Assembly: GCA_907163375.1 (NCBI GenBank)
Contig: CAJQUW010001964.1
Location: 248,001 to 312,000 of the forward strand
DNA: 64,000 nucleotides
Source: Prostheceraeus crozeri
Taxonomy: Eukaryota > Platyhelminthes > Polycladida > Euryleptidae
Direction of reading: 5' to 3'
Shown: piece by piece, positions 1 to 10,690 of the stretch
Layout of the letters: every line of letters starts with the position of its first letter
How positions within the stretch are numbered: position 1 is the first letter of the stretch
Notes under the pieces: generated by a model
The model's database searches: none
Seen by the model: the letters and a program-made list of their open reading frames with translations, nothing else
Told to the model about the DNA's origin: nothing
Position numbers and translations under genes: made by a program

Positions 1-378
1 TGTCTGTACGCCTTGAAATTGCCAATGCTGCCTTCCAGACTTTCTCCAAACCGTACAAGAATGCTTTCCATACGATAGGACCATGTGTCTGCATAAAGAG
101 GTATTTGATAAAGAGACTTCTTCATTTTTGCGTATGTTTTAACCATGCTCGTAGCGTCGCAGAGTAGCTGAAATGAAATAGATTGGATTGATAAGACTCT
201 TTGGATGTAAAAGTGCGAATTCTTAAAGTACTTAAGTTAATTTCCGAATGGCTGATTTTGTAAAGATGGCAAAAATGAATAAATTACAATCTATTGAATT
301 TAAATCAAACGTTTAAAAAGCGTTGTTGATCAACGGCGATTTAATTATACAATATAGGGCCATACAAAATAACATGTA
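1..378. other. Intergenic, no feature seen
   Basis: AT-rich sequence with no convincing exon, RNA gene or repeat boundary. It ends at the TA dinucleotide (377-378) that flanks the next transposon. Confidence 0.5.
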
Positions 379-984
379 CCGTAATATGGGGTGACTTGGG
401 ACAGTGGGGGTGACTTGGGACAAAACTAAATAAGCCACTTCAAACTGATTTTTTGAAGACATTCTTTCGCTTACAATAATTTACGAAAATGCATCAGAAA
501 GCTTGCTGGATTCCTTGCCACAAAATAATAGTTTAGAAACTTTTGCTTAATTTCATACTTCTAAAAATCGCAGTTTCATAACATGCAGAAAAATCTCTGT
601 TGAAAAAATTTTTAAACTTTTGTCTGGTTCTATAGTAAGTTAGCAAAGTCATCTCTAATTCTTCATAGAATTGTGTTAGTATAAGCATGATAGTCTTGGA
701 ACTCATTTTTCATGGCTCTATGAAAGCTTCTTCCCTCTCAAAACTTCATTTTACTGCGATGCTCCGATCCTGAGTGTCCCAAGTCACCCCAAACCGTTCA
801 ACTATTTATTAAACTTCGTAACATTTGTCAGGAATTGTGTGTCACATCGACTCAAAACTGATAAAAGAAATTCTTCTATAGCTGAATTATTCTTGACAAA
901 GTGATTCAAATGACTATTTCAAATTACATTAATAGGAATAATAGGCCTACTGTACTAAACGGACGTGGAACAAAATGCATGAAT

Positions 985-1052
985 TTCCCGGGGTTCGAAC
1001 CTTGCACGTTGTGGTTATAGCCAGCCTTCATCCACTATGCTGGCTTCTCTTA
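985..1052 (-). repeat. tRNA-derived SINE head
   Basis: On the minus strand an A-box-like CAGCATAGTGG is followed at tRNA-like spacing by a B box GGTTCGAACCC. The ends do not pair as an acceptor stem, so this is read as a decayed tRNA-derived SINE promoter and not a working tRNA gene. It lies inside the 379-2258 transposon. Confidence 0.4.
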
Positions 1053-1137
1053 ATGACGACTCAAATGAAGTACATGTAACTGAGAGAAGTACATGAAACT
1101 CTAAGTTATTGAATTTGATGGCCGAGGCTCAGCTAAT

Positions 1138-1605
1138 TTGCAGATAGGCGTGGTTCGGAACGACCGGAATATATCCACTAAACAAAAAGTCCTCGACATG
1201 CTACCACCTGAAGCGAATGATGAATTCAGCAGCATTGATCTGTCAGACAGTCTTGCGATGTTGAATTTCTTCAAGACATACGATACCGCGGTAGAAACAA
1301 TCGTCAGGTGCAGAAGAGATCCAAGTTGCAAGTTAAGTCGGAGTCGTGTCACAGCGAATTTTTCAGACAGTGAAGAAAGCTCAGGCAAAGATGTCGACAC
1401 TAGTGACGCTGAGGTTGATGATCCAGAAAGACTAGTTAACACTTATCGGAACCTGATGAACCGTGATGAACCAACAATAAAAATTTCACATGAATTGAAA
1501 GACATCAATAAAAAGGCATGTGGCTTCTGGTTGCGCTACAGACGGCATCGGGGAACAAAAAGAAGTTCATCGGAAAGGTCGTCGGTCAGAATGACATTTT
1601 TGTGA
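1138..1605 (+). CDS. Unidentified ORF inside a TA-flanked transposon
   Basis: An open frame of about 155 codons with good amino-acid complexity: a helical leucine-rich start (near SLAMLNFFKTYDTAVETIV), an acidic serine-rich middle (SDSEESSGKDVDTSDAEVDD) and a basic end (RYRRHRGTKRSSSERSS). The upstream bases ctaatttgcag look like a splice acceptor, so it may be one exon of a longer transposon-borne or captured gene rather than a complete protein; the apparent start codon is TTG. I do not recognise the family. It lies wholly between the inverted ends of the 379-2258 element, so it is either part of that element's own coding content or host sequence picked up by it. Confidence 0.35.
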   Translation: MQIGVVRNDRNISTKQKVLDMLPPEANDEFSSIDLSDSLAMLNFFKTYDTAVETIVRCRRDPSCKLSRSRVTANFSDSEESSGKDVDTSDAEVDDPERLVNTYRNLMNRDEPTIKISHELKDINKKACGFWLRYRRHRGTKRSSSERSSVRMTFL

Positions 1606-2258
1606 ACCTACGCATATGTCAGCACATACTTTGAGTGGCCAAGCAGCAGGCCTGATGAATCGGATGTGCTGTGCTCAGAAATTCTACAGAGCTTGTGCGA
1701 GCCACGTACCACACGCCGGGGATTGTTTGAATGTAGTGAAATTAATAGGTGTACAACCGTTGGGAACAGCTAGGCTTGACTGACTAGATCGCATAGTGAC
1801 ATTTTTTATTATGCCGTACTACAACATTGTTTTTTGCATGCACGCGTTTTTTAATTCCATTTCATAGAACATTTACAATAGATTTTATTGTTCCATATTG
1901 ACCCTTCATGGGTTGATTTGGGTCGACCACTGAAATTGTTTTGTCTTGACTTTAAATAATTTGGGGTTCATTTCAAGAGTTTTAAGATATTAAGCGAAGG
2001 TATCTGCACACGTGGGAAGCGAATGCCACTCAGTTTGCAAGGTGTCCCAAGTCACCCCACCACGGGGTGACTTGGGACAGCACATATTTTCGAAAATACA
2101 TGTACAAGAACATGACGATGGAATCCGCTACACCTACAAATTTATTCCTCTTAGCCATTCGCATAAATGTGGCTATTCAGGAGTTTTAAAAATTCAATCG
2201 TTTTCTCGAAATTTCAAAAAAAAGTGTTAAAATTGTCCCAAGTCACCCCATTTTACGG

Positions 2259-2655
2259 TAACTATAAAATAAAACTTCAACATAGTAACAATTCTTCGCT
2301 AGGTAAAAGTACTCGGTAATTTGCAATCATGATTTATGATAATTCTCACTTTTTCAGGCTCACGTGTACCCTCTGATCCTATCAAAAAATTGGATTAAGT
2401 TTACCATATGCTAATTGCTAATGAATTAGACAATTTTCTTTCTCAATTTCTCAATTTAATTTTTATATTCTTAATTCTTGAATTTTCTTTTGGAATATCT
2501 GTCTCTTACGTGGATGCGATTAATGAAGCGCAACTTCTTTCCTAAGCAGCTAGGTGACATGATTAATTATTCTTTCACAAAAATATATTAATCGGTTATA
2601 TTAATGTAAAGCTAGCAGAAGGATGAGTATATTGAGCGGGTCTTCTTTGTATATT
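2259..2655. other. Intergenic, no feature seen
   Basis: AT-rich spacer between two repeats. No exon, promoter or RNA gene is supported. Confidence 0.4.
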
Positions 2656-3032
2656 CACCCCAAATACAAACGTCTCTGTAGCGGCTATTTAACTGAACCG
2701 ATTGCCACGAAATTTAAGGCACAGGTAAGTGGCGTATTATTCGTACGTTATTCGGTTATTATTCATGTTTATCCAAACATGTACGAGTCCAACATTGAGC
2801 GATGAGTTCCAAATTGTTTTCGATTGCGACGCTTTGCCTGATTCCACAATAATTCTACCGGTTGTGTAGGAGAAACAATGTCACGTGACTCACCTTAGCG
2901 ACTAACAAACATACACACACCTTATCGAACATTAGGAACGTATATACTCAGATAATGCGCTCACTTGTACCTGTACTTCAAATTTCGTGGCAATTGTCTC
3001 AGTTAAACAGTTTCTACAGACGTACACGTATA
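2656..3032. mobile_element. Palindromic MITE-like element
   Basis: The arm at about 2659-2735 (containing ATTGCCACGAAATTT) is matched by an inverted arm at about 2955-3030 (AAATTTCGTGGCAATTG). The arms are imperfect over about 70 bases and enclose about 220 bp. No ORF of note. The outer ends are not sharp, so boundaries are approximate. Confidence 0.55.
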
Positions 3033-3955
3033 TATTTGTGGATCCATTAAAATTTTTGTGGATCTATTAAGCATCGATTTGTGAAGCGTGTGTCATATTG
3101 GATATCTTCGATGACATTTGGTGGGAGATAGCATTTGTTGATTGATTTAAATTTTTAGAAGATAGATGAGATAAAATCAGACAATAAAGTTATTGACGAA
3201 TTCTAGCATGAAACAGACAGTATAAGATAGACTAAAGAAGACGGGTACTATGCGCCGAAGGTCCTGTCTGGCTTTACGCTTCCTCAATTATGATCTGCAC
3301 CCTATTCTTCTGATTCATATTTCATGGAAGGCCTGACTTTCCTTTCCTCAATGACTGCAATCCCTTGTAGACTGCATGCAACAAAGGAACTTTTGGTACT
3401 TCTATTCTTCCCCCCACATTTTCAAATTTTTCCAAATTCATCAAATTTCATCAAGTCAGATTGGATTTAGAATAGACTTGATCCGCTCTCTGAGTGACAC
3501 CAGCACAGCACCACTCACAAGTCTTACTTGAAGTCTAGGATGAAGGATTGGTCCCCTGGATGCTCAGCTAGAATACAAGATACAGCTGTGAAATATTGAT
3601 CACGAACTTCATGTTATTGCTGTCTACAGTAAGCAACAAAGCAAATGCTGTGAATTTTCTGCAAACCAGAGGAATTTCACACACTCATAGCGTCTGTGCG
3701 ACGGTAGTGAGACTGCTCTTGCGAGCAAGAGAAGATCGCTGATGATGCAACCCTCGCGGGTGTTAACAACAAAAATGTGGGGGAAAGAGAATTACCGAAC
3801 TTTTTAAAATGATATTCAGGATGGCAAACAAAATAGTGAAAATACACATGCCTCATTGTGAAATTTCATGACTAAATTTAGCTTTCTAGTTTGATTCACT
3901 TAGAAATCAGTCTCAGACTGCATTATGTAAAAAATGCCTTGACCATGCATTATGA
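3033..3955. other. Intergenic, no feature seen
   Basis: Mixed AT-rich sequence. A phrase near 3250 (GCGCCGAAGG) recurs in similar form near 33340 (ACGCCGAAGG), hinting at a dispersed old repeat too short to define. Confidence 0.3.
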
Positions 3956-4127
3956 AAGGTAAGAAGATCTGGAATAGGCCAAGTGTTTAATAGAAAAGCA
4001 CAAAAATACAAAGGGAGTATACTCCCTGATCATATTGACCGGTGGTCAAAGAAATACGTATCGTAGTTTTTTGTATTTTTGTATTTTTCTAATAAGCACT
4101 TGGCCTATTCCCAAATCTTCTTACCTA
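3956..4127. mobile_element. Short palindromic MITE, about 170 bp
   Basis: The left arm begins GGTAAGAAGATCTGGAATAG and continues through GGCCAAGTG and an A-rich stretch ending near ACAAAAATACAAA. The right arm is its inverted copy, ending at about 4127, giving arms of about 60 bp around a core of about 50 bp. There is no coding capacity; transcribed, it would fold into one long hairpin. Confidence 0.7.
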
Positions 4128-5599
4128 ACAGACTGCGATGACTAAAGTTATACTTCCATTGCTATGAGGACACAAAATAATGTATAAAAATAGTTTGGCT
4201 ATATCACTAATTGAGTCTTACTTTACTTGCCGAGTAACTGAACAGCGCGAAATTGGCCTGCCTCTCTTGGTTTTCTCTCAGTCTGCCCCTGCGCTTTGTC
4301 CTTCAATCGCACTCACTTCCACAATAAAGATGCAGCTAAAACTGTACTCGAGAAAGGCTTTACACCAGTTGACTTGCGTGTAAGACAATACCACTAAGGT
4401 CATTCTTCCTTAACACCTTTGTCGCTTACTGCAGCGATAATTTATTGCAAGGTCAATATTTAGAAGCGATACGTGTCTGCAAGGATTGGGTATCTGTTTA
4501 CTTTTGATTTATAATGACATCCTCCTTCGGCATCAGCGCACATGCAGGTCACTGTCCAATTTCCGATGAGCTAGTGAGTAACTTGTTGCCAGTAACATGC
4601 ACTACCGAATAAAACAGCTGACTTGAACAATCAGCATCACTTAAAACTCTACCTAACTGATGTAATTTGAAATGTATAGCTACGCAAGTATAGTGCACAA
4701 TTCATGATCAGAGCGACCAAGATCGCATCCGAGGATCCACAATTAGCGATCTGTAATTTTTAGCCGCTTACACAGCATAATCCTGACATTTTACTCGATC
4801 AACTAATGAGACAAAAACAACCTCTTTCCTTCCTCCATTCCTCCATATATATATGTACTAGATCACGTATGCAGAATGGATGGGAATAGGTCATTGATAG
4901 TGTTGTATAAACCATGGATCTGATTTCTTGCTGAAGCATCTACCTACCTTCCCATTGTAGAAATATATTCAGCCAAATGTATCAATACACTATGTGCATT
5001 CCGCAATTCTGTATGACGTACAGGACAGACAACCATTATAAGCGTTGATCCTTCCTTGAAAGTGTTATGCTTTTCAAACATCAGTGAAATGATTTAATAT
5101 ATAAACAAATATACCATGTGATAAGATTATACAAGATAATTTCTGCTATAAGGCAAAATATCCATTAAATTATCTTTAATCACATTTATATACCCAGGTG
5201 ATATATTTTTTCAATAAGTCTGCAACGGGATGACACTGAATAAAAAATGACATTTTCGCACATATTTGAGGGTAGTGCCTTCTATTATGTGAGAAAACCA
5301 GCGAAAATAGATTTTCGCACATACTTTTTAGCCTTTTATACACCTTAGAATTTACAGTGCGGATAAGAATCGCTGATCAGATCGATATCCTAAGAGCTGA
5401 GCTCCTGAAACAGCCTGCACAGGACACTTCGTAATAACATGATCTGAAGTCGATTAGATCATAGATGATCATTATCTCAAAATAATTTATCCTATTCCAC
5501 TCGTAGAATATTTTTCGATTTAGCAATTGGTAATTGCCGTGAATAATTTAGTGAATAACAAGTAGTCTCTGTGAATAATTAACAAAATACGGACTATAG
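4128..5599. other. Intergenic, no feature seen
   Basis: AT-rich sequence without supportable genes. Short open frames here show no recognisable motif. Confidence 0.4.
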
Positions 5600-7005
5600 A
5601 GTACTTTACGCGACAGCAAGTTTTAGACATTGTAACATTTCAATGATTTTTGACATAAAAGCCTAAAATTGTGTCAGATAACTTTATTATTTTTGTAATT
5701 AATCATGTAATCACATCGAGATTGTAAATTCGAGTAACCTCTTACAGAAGAAGCTTACTTTCATGAAATTGAGTTCAGTATTTTGTATGAAATACTCGAG
5801 AATTTATCAATGCACTCACACGTCGTGGCATCGATCTAACCAAAGATTGTATAATGTTGAATATCTCATCATCGTGTTGACACACTTTATTGAATCCAGC
5901 AATTCTGTCGTTTTTTGATTTCGGCTTCATTTTCAGAATTCGTTTCTTCACTATTCCTCACAGATTCTCTATGGGGTTGATATCCGAGGAATATGGGGGT
6001 CAATCCATGCCGATGAAATTGTTGGAACGAAATTCTTCCATCGCCCGTTTGCTTTTATGACATGGGGCATTATCTTGGTGAAATACTCCATCTGAGCCAG
6101 GATACCACTGCTGAAGCTGCTGAATAACACGATTCCTGATTATTTTTGACACATACCATTCGGTATTCATTTGACCCTCCACAATATGGCTTCGTCCTGG
6201 GCCGTAAAATGAGAAACAAGACCAAATAATTACTCTCGTCGTGTGTTTTGTCGTTGAACAATAGTGCTCAGAAGTAAGGAAAATCATCGACATCTCTGAC
6301 AAATTGTGGACAATTATCTCTCAATTCAATCACAGTTTCGTCACCACAGATCACTTTATTCCATTAATCTTCTCCCCAATTACGGTGCTGCAATGCCCAC
6401 TGATAACGTTTTTCTGTCTGAGCCTTGGTCAAAAAGAGCTTCTTTTTGGACGCGCACGACAACCGATGTCATTCAATCGTCTTTGTATTGTCCGTAGGCT
6501 AACGGAATCAGATCGGTCTTCTTTAATATCTTTTGCCGTCATTCTCAGATTTCTGCCACATATGATACGCATACGACAGAGATCTCGGTCTGACAGGTTT
6601 TTATTTAAACCACCACAGTCTTCATATTCTAAATCTGCATTTCCAGTTTCGCGATATTGTTTCAAAATAAGACTCACACTGGCTTTGCACATACCAACAA
6701 TGTTTGCGATTTCAGTCATTGTCTTGTCTGTGTTCTCTGATAGATTAATGATTTTAATAGGCTTTTCACGTCGTTCGTCCATTTCAAAGCTCTATTGCAG
6801 ATAACGAATATATGAATCAGATCTAGAAAATTCAAGATTCAGATTGACGTGCTATTGATTTCACGATGCACGTGATTAGTCATAGCTTAGAGTTGGAGTT
6901 TGATGCATCAGTTTGAAGTTTGGGCCATAGAAATCAAGCTCTGAGAGAAAAGAAGCTAAATGACTGCCTTATGTGTCAGTGTTTAAAACTTGCTGTTGCG
7001 TACTG
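5600..7005 (-). mobile_element. Dead Tc1/mariner transposon (DD34E)
   Basis: A 1.4-kb element, the usual Tc1 size, with its transposase on the minus strand. The N-terminal part (6782 down to 6429) has the helix-turn-helix pair, with TMTEIANIVGMCKASVSLIL and later SLRTIQRRLNDIG. The catalytic core follows: first Asp in a GDET context, second Asp in VFHQDNAPCH (about 6065-6085) and Glu in NPIENL (about 5962-5983). The second Asp and the Glu are separated by 34 residues, the Tc1 signature. The coding strand is broken by a frameshift after RPKR, a TAA just before WNKV and TGA in place of Trp twice near the Glu, so it cannot make transposase. Terminal repeats around CAGCAAGTTTTA match in inverted order at 5600-5635 and 6975-7005. 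No role in host biology is implied. Confidence 0.9.
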
Positions 7006-7201
7006 CAAGATACGGACATGTCTCCGGGAGATTTTGTGCGAAAACGGAGACGCTTCCGTATTTTTTATCAGCCGACATGAAACGGAGCCTTGAAAATCAA
7101 GATGCGCAGACATTAGTTTGATTGAATGTCTCCGTATTTCAGTCCACTGAAGTTGAAGTTAACCAATAAGATTGAAGCTGAAGCGATGACATCATAGGGT
7201 G
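7006..7201. repeat. Possible half of an older repeat split by insertions
   Basis: Phrases such as ATGTCTCCG, ACGGAGAC and CAGCCGACA occur here and again at about 9560-9750 (ATGTCTCCG, TCTCCGTTCTC, TTGTCGGCTG), on the far side of the two tandem elements. One older repeat may therefore have been split by their insertion. Confidence 0.3.
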
Positions 7202-8238
7202 TAGTGATGCAAACGGAAAATTTTCCCTCAAAATTTTCCAGAAAATTTTCCGGAAAATTTTGAAATTTATTTTTCGGTGATTGACGTTTTTCCTTTATTT
7301 TGGAGACTTATTATAGTCGTTTGAAAAGACTGTAAAGTAATATTCAAAGACCGAAAACTTCTCTATCATCCCTGTATGTTAACTTTTGGAACCTGCAACT
7401 GCACCTTTTCCATGACTATTTCATATCTTTCCAAATGAATTTCAGACATTAGATGGATTTCAGATTTTTCTATCTGAATTTCAGATATCTGTCAGAAGCT
7501 CAACTTTGAAAAGATCTTAAATTCAACTGGAGATCTCCAATTCATTTGGATTATTTCTGAAAATCATTTGGGCAGATCTGAAATCGATTTGGAACTGAAC
7601 CATCTGAACTAGAAATGGAGGATGTGTATCCTCAACGGACACTACGCCAGAAGTTAGAAGCTATCATAGATATTCTTTTGCTCATCACAGATATCTTTAG
7701 TTTCCAACTATCTCACGAGTTTACAGTCTTTATATCTTCCATATGGTCGCTCATGAATGCTGCGTGGACTGTGTGCCGTGTGCTTATACTTCACATGTTC
7801 ATCGACACATGGAGAATTTGTATCATGATCAACGCTGCACAATAAAGCTTAACTTTCAATGTAGCAATTAGCAAACTCCAAAATGAAGTACATGTGTATT
7901 ATTTTGCTCCAGATCTTCCACATTGCATGAAATTATACCCCTATTGTAAAGCAAGATTCACGTTATCCCAAACGGTGTCTGTGTGATAATTAAAAATGCT
8001 AACAAATTAGCGCAAGCCTTTGGTGGCAAAGGAATATTCAAAAATCCGCGGACGGAACTCTTATTGCAACGATCGCTTTAATCAAAATAATGATGAAATC
8101 AAGAGCTTTAGACCCAATTTTTTATTGGTACGTAGCTGCCTCGGCAGTGGATTAAGCGCTCAAAAGGGCATATCAAAAAAATCAAAACTTTCAAAATTTT
8201 CCAATTTTTTCCATAATTTTCCGGAAAATTTTCATCAC
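7202..8238. mobile_element. AAAATTTTCC-rich element, copy A
   Basis: Begins TAGTGATGCAAACGGAAAAT and ends in the inverted form GGAAAATTTTCATCAC. The subterminal zones are packed with AAAATTTTCC. Inside is a unique block shared with copy B (CATCCCT, CAACTGCACC, TTTCAGA-rich stretch, then an open frame at 7615-7845). Eight-base flanks resembling catagggt, ttatgggt and ttatgggg fit a hAT-like 8-bp target duplication, but no transposase is present. The internal open frames are probably not genes: the shared ORF is poorly conserved between copies. Confidence 0.65.
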
Positions 8239-8245
8239 TTATGGG

Positions 8246-9431
8246 TAGTGATGCAAATGGAAAATTTTCCAGAAAATTTTGAAATTTTTTTTCGGTGATT
8301 GAAGTTTTTGCCTCTGTTGTGGAGACTTGTTGCAGTCGTTTGAAAAGACTATGTAACATTCAAAGACCGAAAACTTCTCTATCATCCCTCCATGTTAACT
8401 TTTAGAACCAACTGCACCCTCCATGTCTATTTCAGATCTTTCCAACTGAATATCAGACATTAAATTGATTTGAGATTTCTCTAATTGAATTTCAGATATT
8501 TGTCAGAAACTCAACTTTGAAAGGATCATAGATTCAACTGGAGAATCTCCAATTCATATGGAAAAGTCTGAAATTCACAGATCTGAAATCGATTTGGAAC
8601 TATCTGAACCATCTGAGCTAGAAATGGAAGATGTGGAGTTTGTTCTCCACGAAGATATCGGACATTACCCCATAGAAGTTAGAAGCTATCATATAGATCT
8701 TCTTCTACTCATCACAGATATCTCTAGTTTCCAACTATCTCACGAGTTTACAGTCTTATCTTCCAATATATGGTCGCTCATGTATAATGGTGTGTTGGAC
8801 TGTGTGCTTGTGCTTCACATGTTCATCAACACATGGAGAATTTGTATCATTGCAATCAAGGCTGCATAATAAAGCTTAACTTTCAAGCCATAAACAAGCT
8901 CCCAAATAAAGTGCATTCTTTTTGCTCCAGATCTTTCACAATGCATGAAATTATACCCCTATCGTAAAGGAAAAAAATTCACGTTGTCCCAAAAGATGTC
9001 TGTGTTATAATATTAAAAATGCCAACAAATTGCCACTAGCCACTGGTGGCAGAGGAATGCTCAAAAATCCGCGGACGGGATTCGTATTGCCACGATTCTT
9101 TTTAATCGAAATGATATGATGAAATCAAGAGTTTTAGAACAATTCTATTGATGTGTCTATGCCTGGTCTGTGATATAAAACGTAAAAGTTATATCACAAA
9201 AATTCAAATTTTTTCATTTTTCAAAATCGGTTTAATCAAAGTGATGATCGAGATCACCACTTTTAGACCCTTTCTATTGGTGTGTAGCTGCCTCGGCTGT
9301 AGAAGCGGTCAAAGCATAGGGTCTATCACAAAAATTCAGAACTTTCAAAATTTTCCGATTTTTTCCAAAATTTTCCAATATTTTCCATGGAAAATTTTGA
9401 TTCAAAATTTTCCGAAAAATTTTCATCACTA
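8246..9431. mobile_element. AAAATTTTCC-rich element, copy B
   Basis: A second copy, in the same orientation and separated from copy A by only about 7 bases (ttatggg). It begins TAGTGATGCAAATGGAAAAT and ends TTTTCATCACTA. Relative to copy A it carries a local tandem duplication of about 115 bp near 9100-9290 (two versions of a TTTAATC...TTTTAGA...TCTATTG block). No functional coding region. Confidence 0.65.
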
Positions 9432-10070
9432 CTTATGGGGTGACATCAGGTGACGTACAACTAATTAAAAAGGTTAACTGAATGCCTTGATCATGGGAAA
9501 ATGGGAATAATCATCATTATCATATCATGATTAAATAAACTACAAACATGTATATCAGTATGTCTCCGGATCCCACAAGAGTTTGCGCAGACTTGTAAGG
9601 TTTCCGCAAAACGGATGTGTCTGCGTTTTCAGGAGCTATCTCCGTTCTCAATACGTTTGAAGTATAAACCAGCCTTTTAGCACTTTGTTAATTAGTCAGT
9701 ACCGCATTAGATATAATGTCTCCGCTTACTTGTCGGCTGTAGGCTCATGCTTATTATGCATTATTATATCCGATGTTATTATTCGATATTATTATAACCT
9801 GATGCATAGAGTAGGAACATGTAGGTAGAGTGTCGACTCAAAAAGTATGTATATACAGTGAAAATTTTTATATGAAAAGATTCAGTTTCTTGCGGAGATT
9901 GCGTTCCCGTGGTCCAAAAAATTATTTGAACAGTTTTAAAAGAGTCGAAGTTTTGCAAATTTATATAACCTACTACCGAGATGACGCCCCTATATAAGTA
10001 GCATGAAACAAGTTGGATATCAAAAGGAATGAATATGTGCTTATAAGCATCCTAACATTTCTATGATCCT
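9432..10070. other. Intergenic, old repeat fragments
   Basis: TCTCCG-containing fragments (9560-9750) echo 7006-7201. No gene evidence. Confidence 0.3.
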
Positions 10071-10690
10071 AACTATGCGGAAATTAAGCTGATTATCAAG
10101 GAAGCTTTATAAACCACCTTACATTGCAAGTCGAGATGGAAAAGTTGAGATCTTATTGTGTTTCTTGGTTGAAATTTCAAGTTTTTAATTCAATTTTCAT
10201 CGGCATGATTTCATGATTCACTAAATTCATGTTTCATTTCTTGAATCTAAATAGTGATGTGGAACCATTTACATCTTTCAAAGTTAACTGAAGTCATTGA
10301 CTTTCATTATGTGATTTTGCTGTGCCAGTGGCAGGTTGCCTGTGATATGATCACGCTTAGGAAAATACACTCTTAAGGTAGAACATGAAAGTAATGGTAA
10401 CACATTGAATTGTTTATATAGCAAACATTAAATCTCCAAGGCTGCTATGCCACTGAGAATGTAAGATGCCATCATTCCTGCATTGCTATCATGATCGCTC
10501 AATTCTGTCGCAATTTCCTCACAGCTGCAAAAACTTACATATATCACATTTGGTAATAATTACCAACTATATCCCCTCGAGTTCATTTAATAAAATCGAA
10601 AGTGCATCCCTACTCTATGCGAAAGTGTATACACATTGGAGATTTAATAAATACGGAGCTACCACTCTACCTAATGTACCTGCTCTATAA
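10071..10690. repeat. Dispersed repeat, copy 1 (about 600 bp)
   Basis: Shares long, collinear, gapped identity with 55790-56360: for example CATTTCTTGAATCTAAATAG, GATCACGCTTA, CTCGAGTTCATTTAATAAAA and ACCACTCTACCTAAT. No ORF is conserved between the copies, and no terminal repeats were seen. Family unknown. Confidence 0.7.

Larger units (their letters stand above)
379..2258. mobile_element. TA-flanked DNA transposon with GGGGTGACTTGGGACA ends
   Basis: The left end (CCGTAATATGGGGTGACTTG..., 379 on) and the inverted right end (finishing at 2258) match over about 26 bp and are each flanked by TA, as in Tc1/mariner-type elements. The 16-base terminal motif recurs inside: direct near 410-421, inverted at 775-790, inverted at 2043-2058 and direct at 2064-2079, the last two forming a short hairpin. 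This suggests either nested copies (379 to about 800 and about 2064-2258) or an element carrying extra copies of its ends. Between them lie an unidentified ORF (1138-1605) and a tRNA-like SINE head (about 985-1050). No transposase was recognised, so the superfamily rests on the TA flank only. Confidence 0.7.

Noticed and set aside
6304-6804. Plus-strand open frame of 166 codons
   Set aside because: It is the antisense of the Tc1 transposase helix-turn-helix region and has no motif of its own.
7615-8869. Related open frames at 7615-7845 and 8558-8869
   Set aside because: Both lie in the tandem AAAATTTTCC-rich elements. The similarity follows the DNA repeat, and neither shows a domain.
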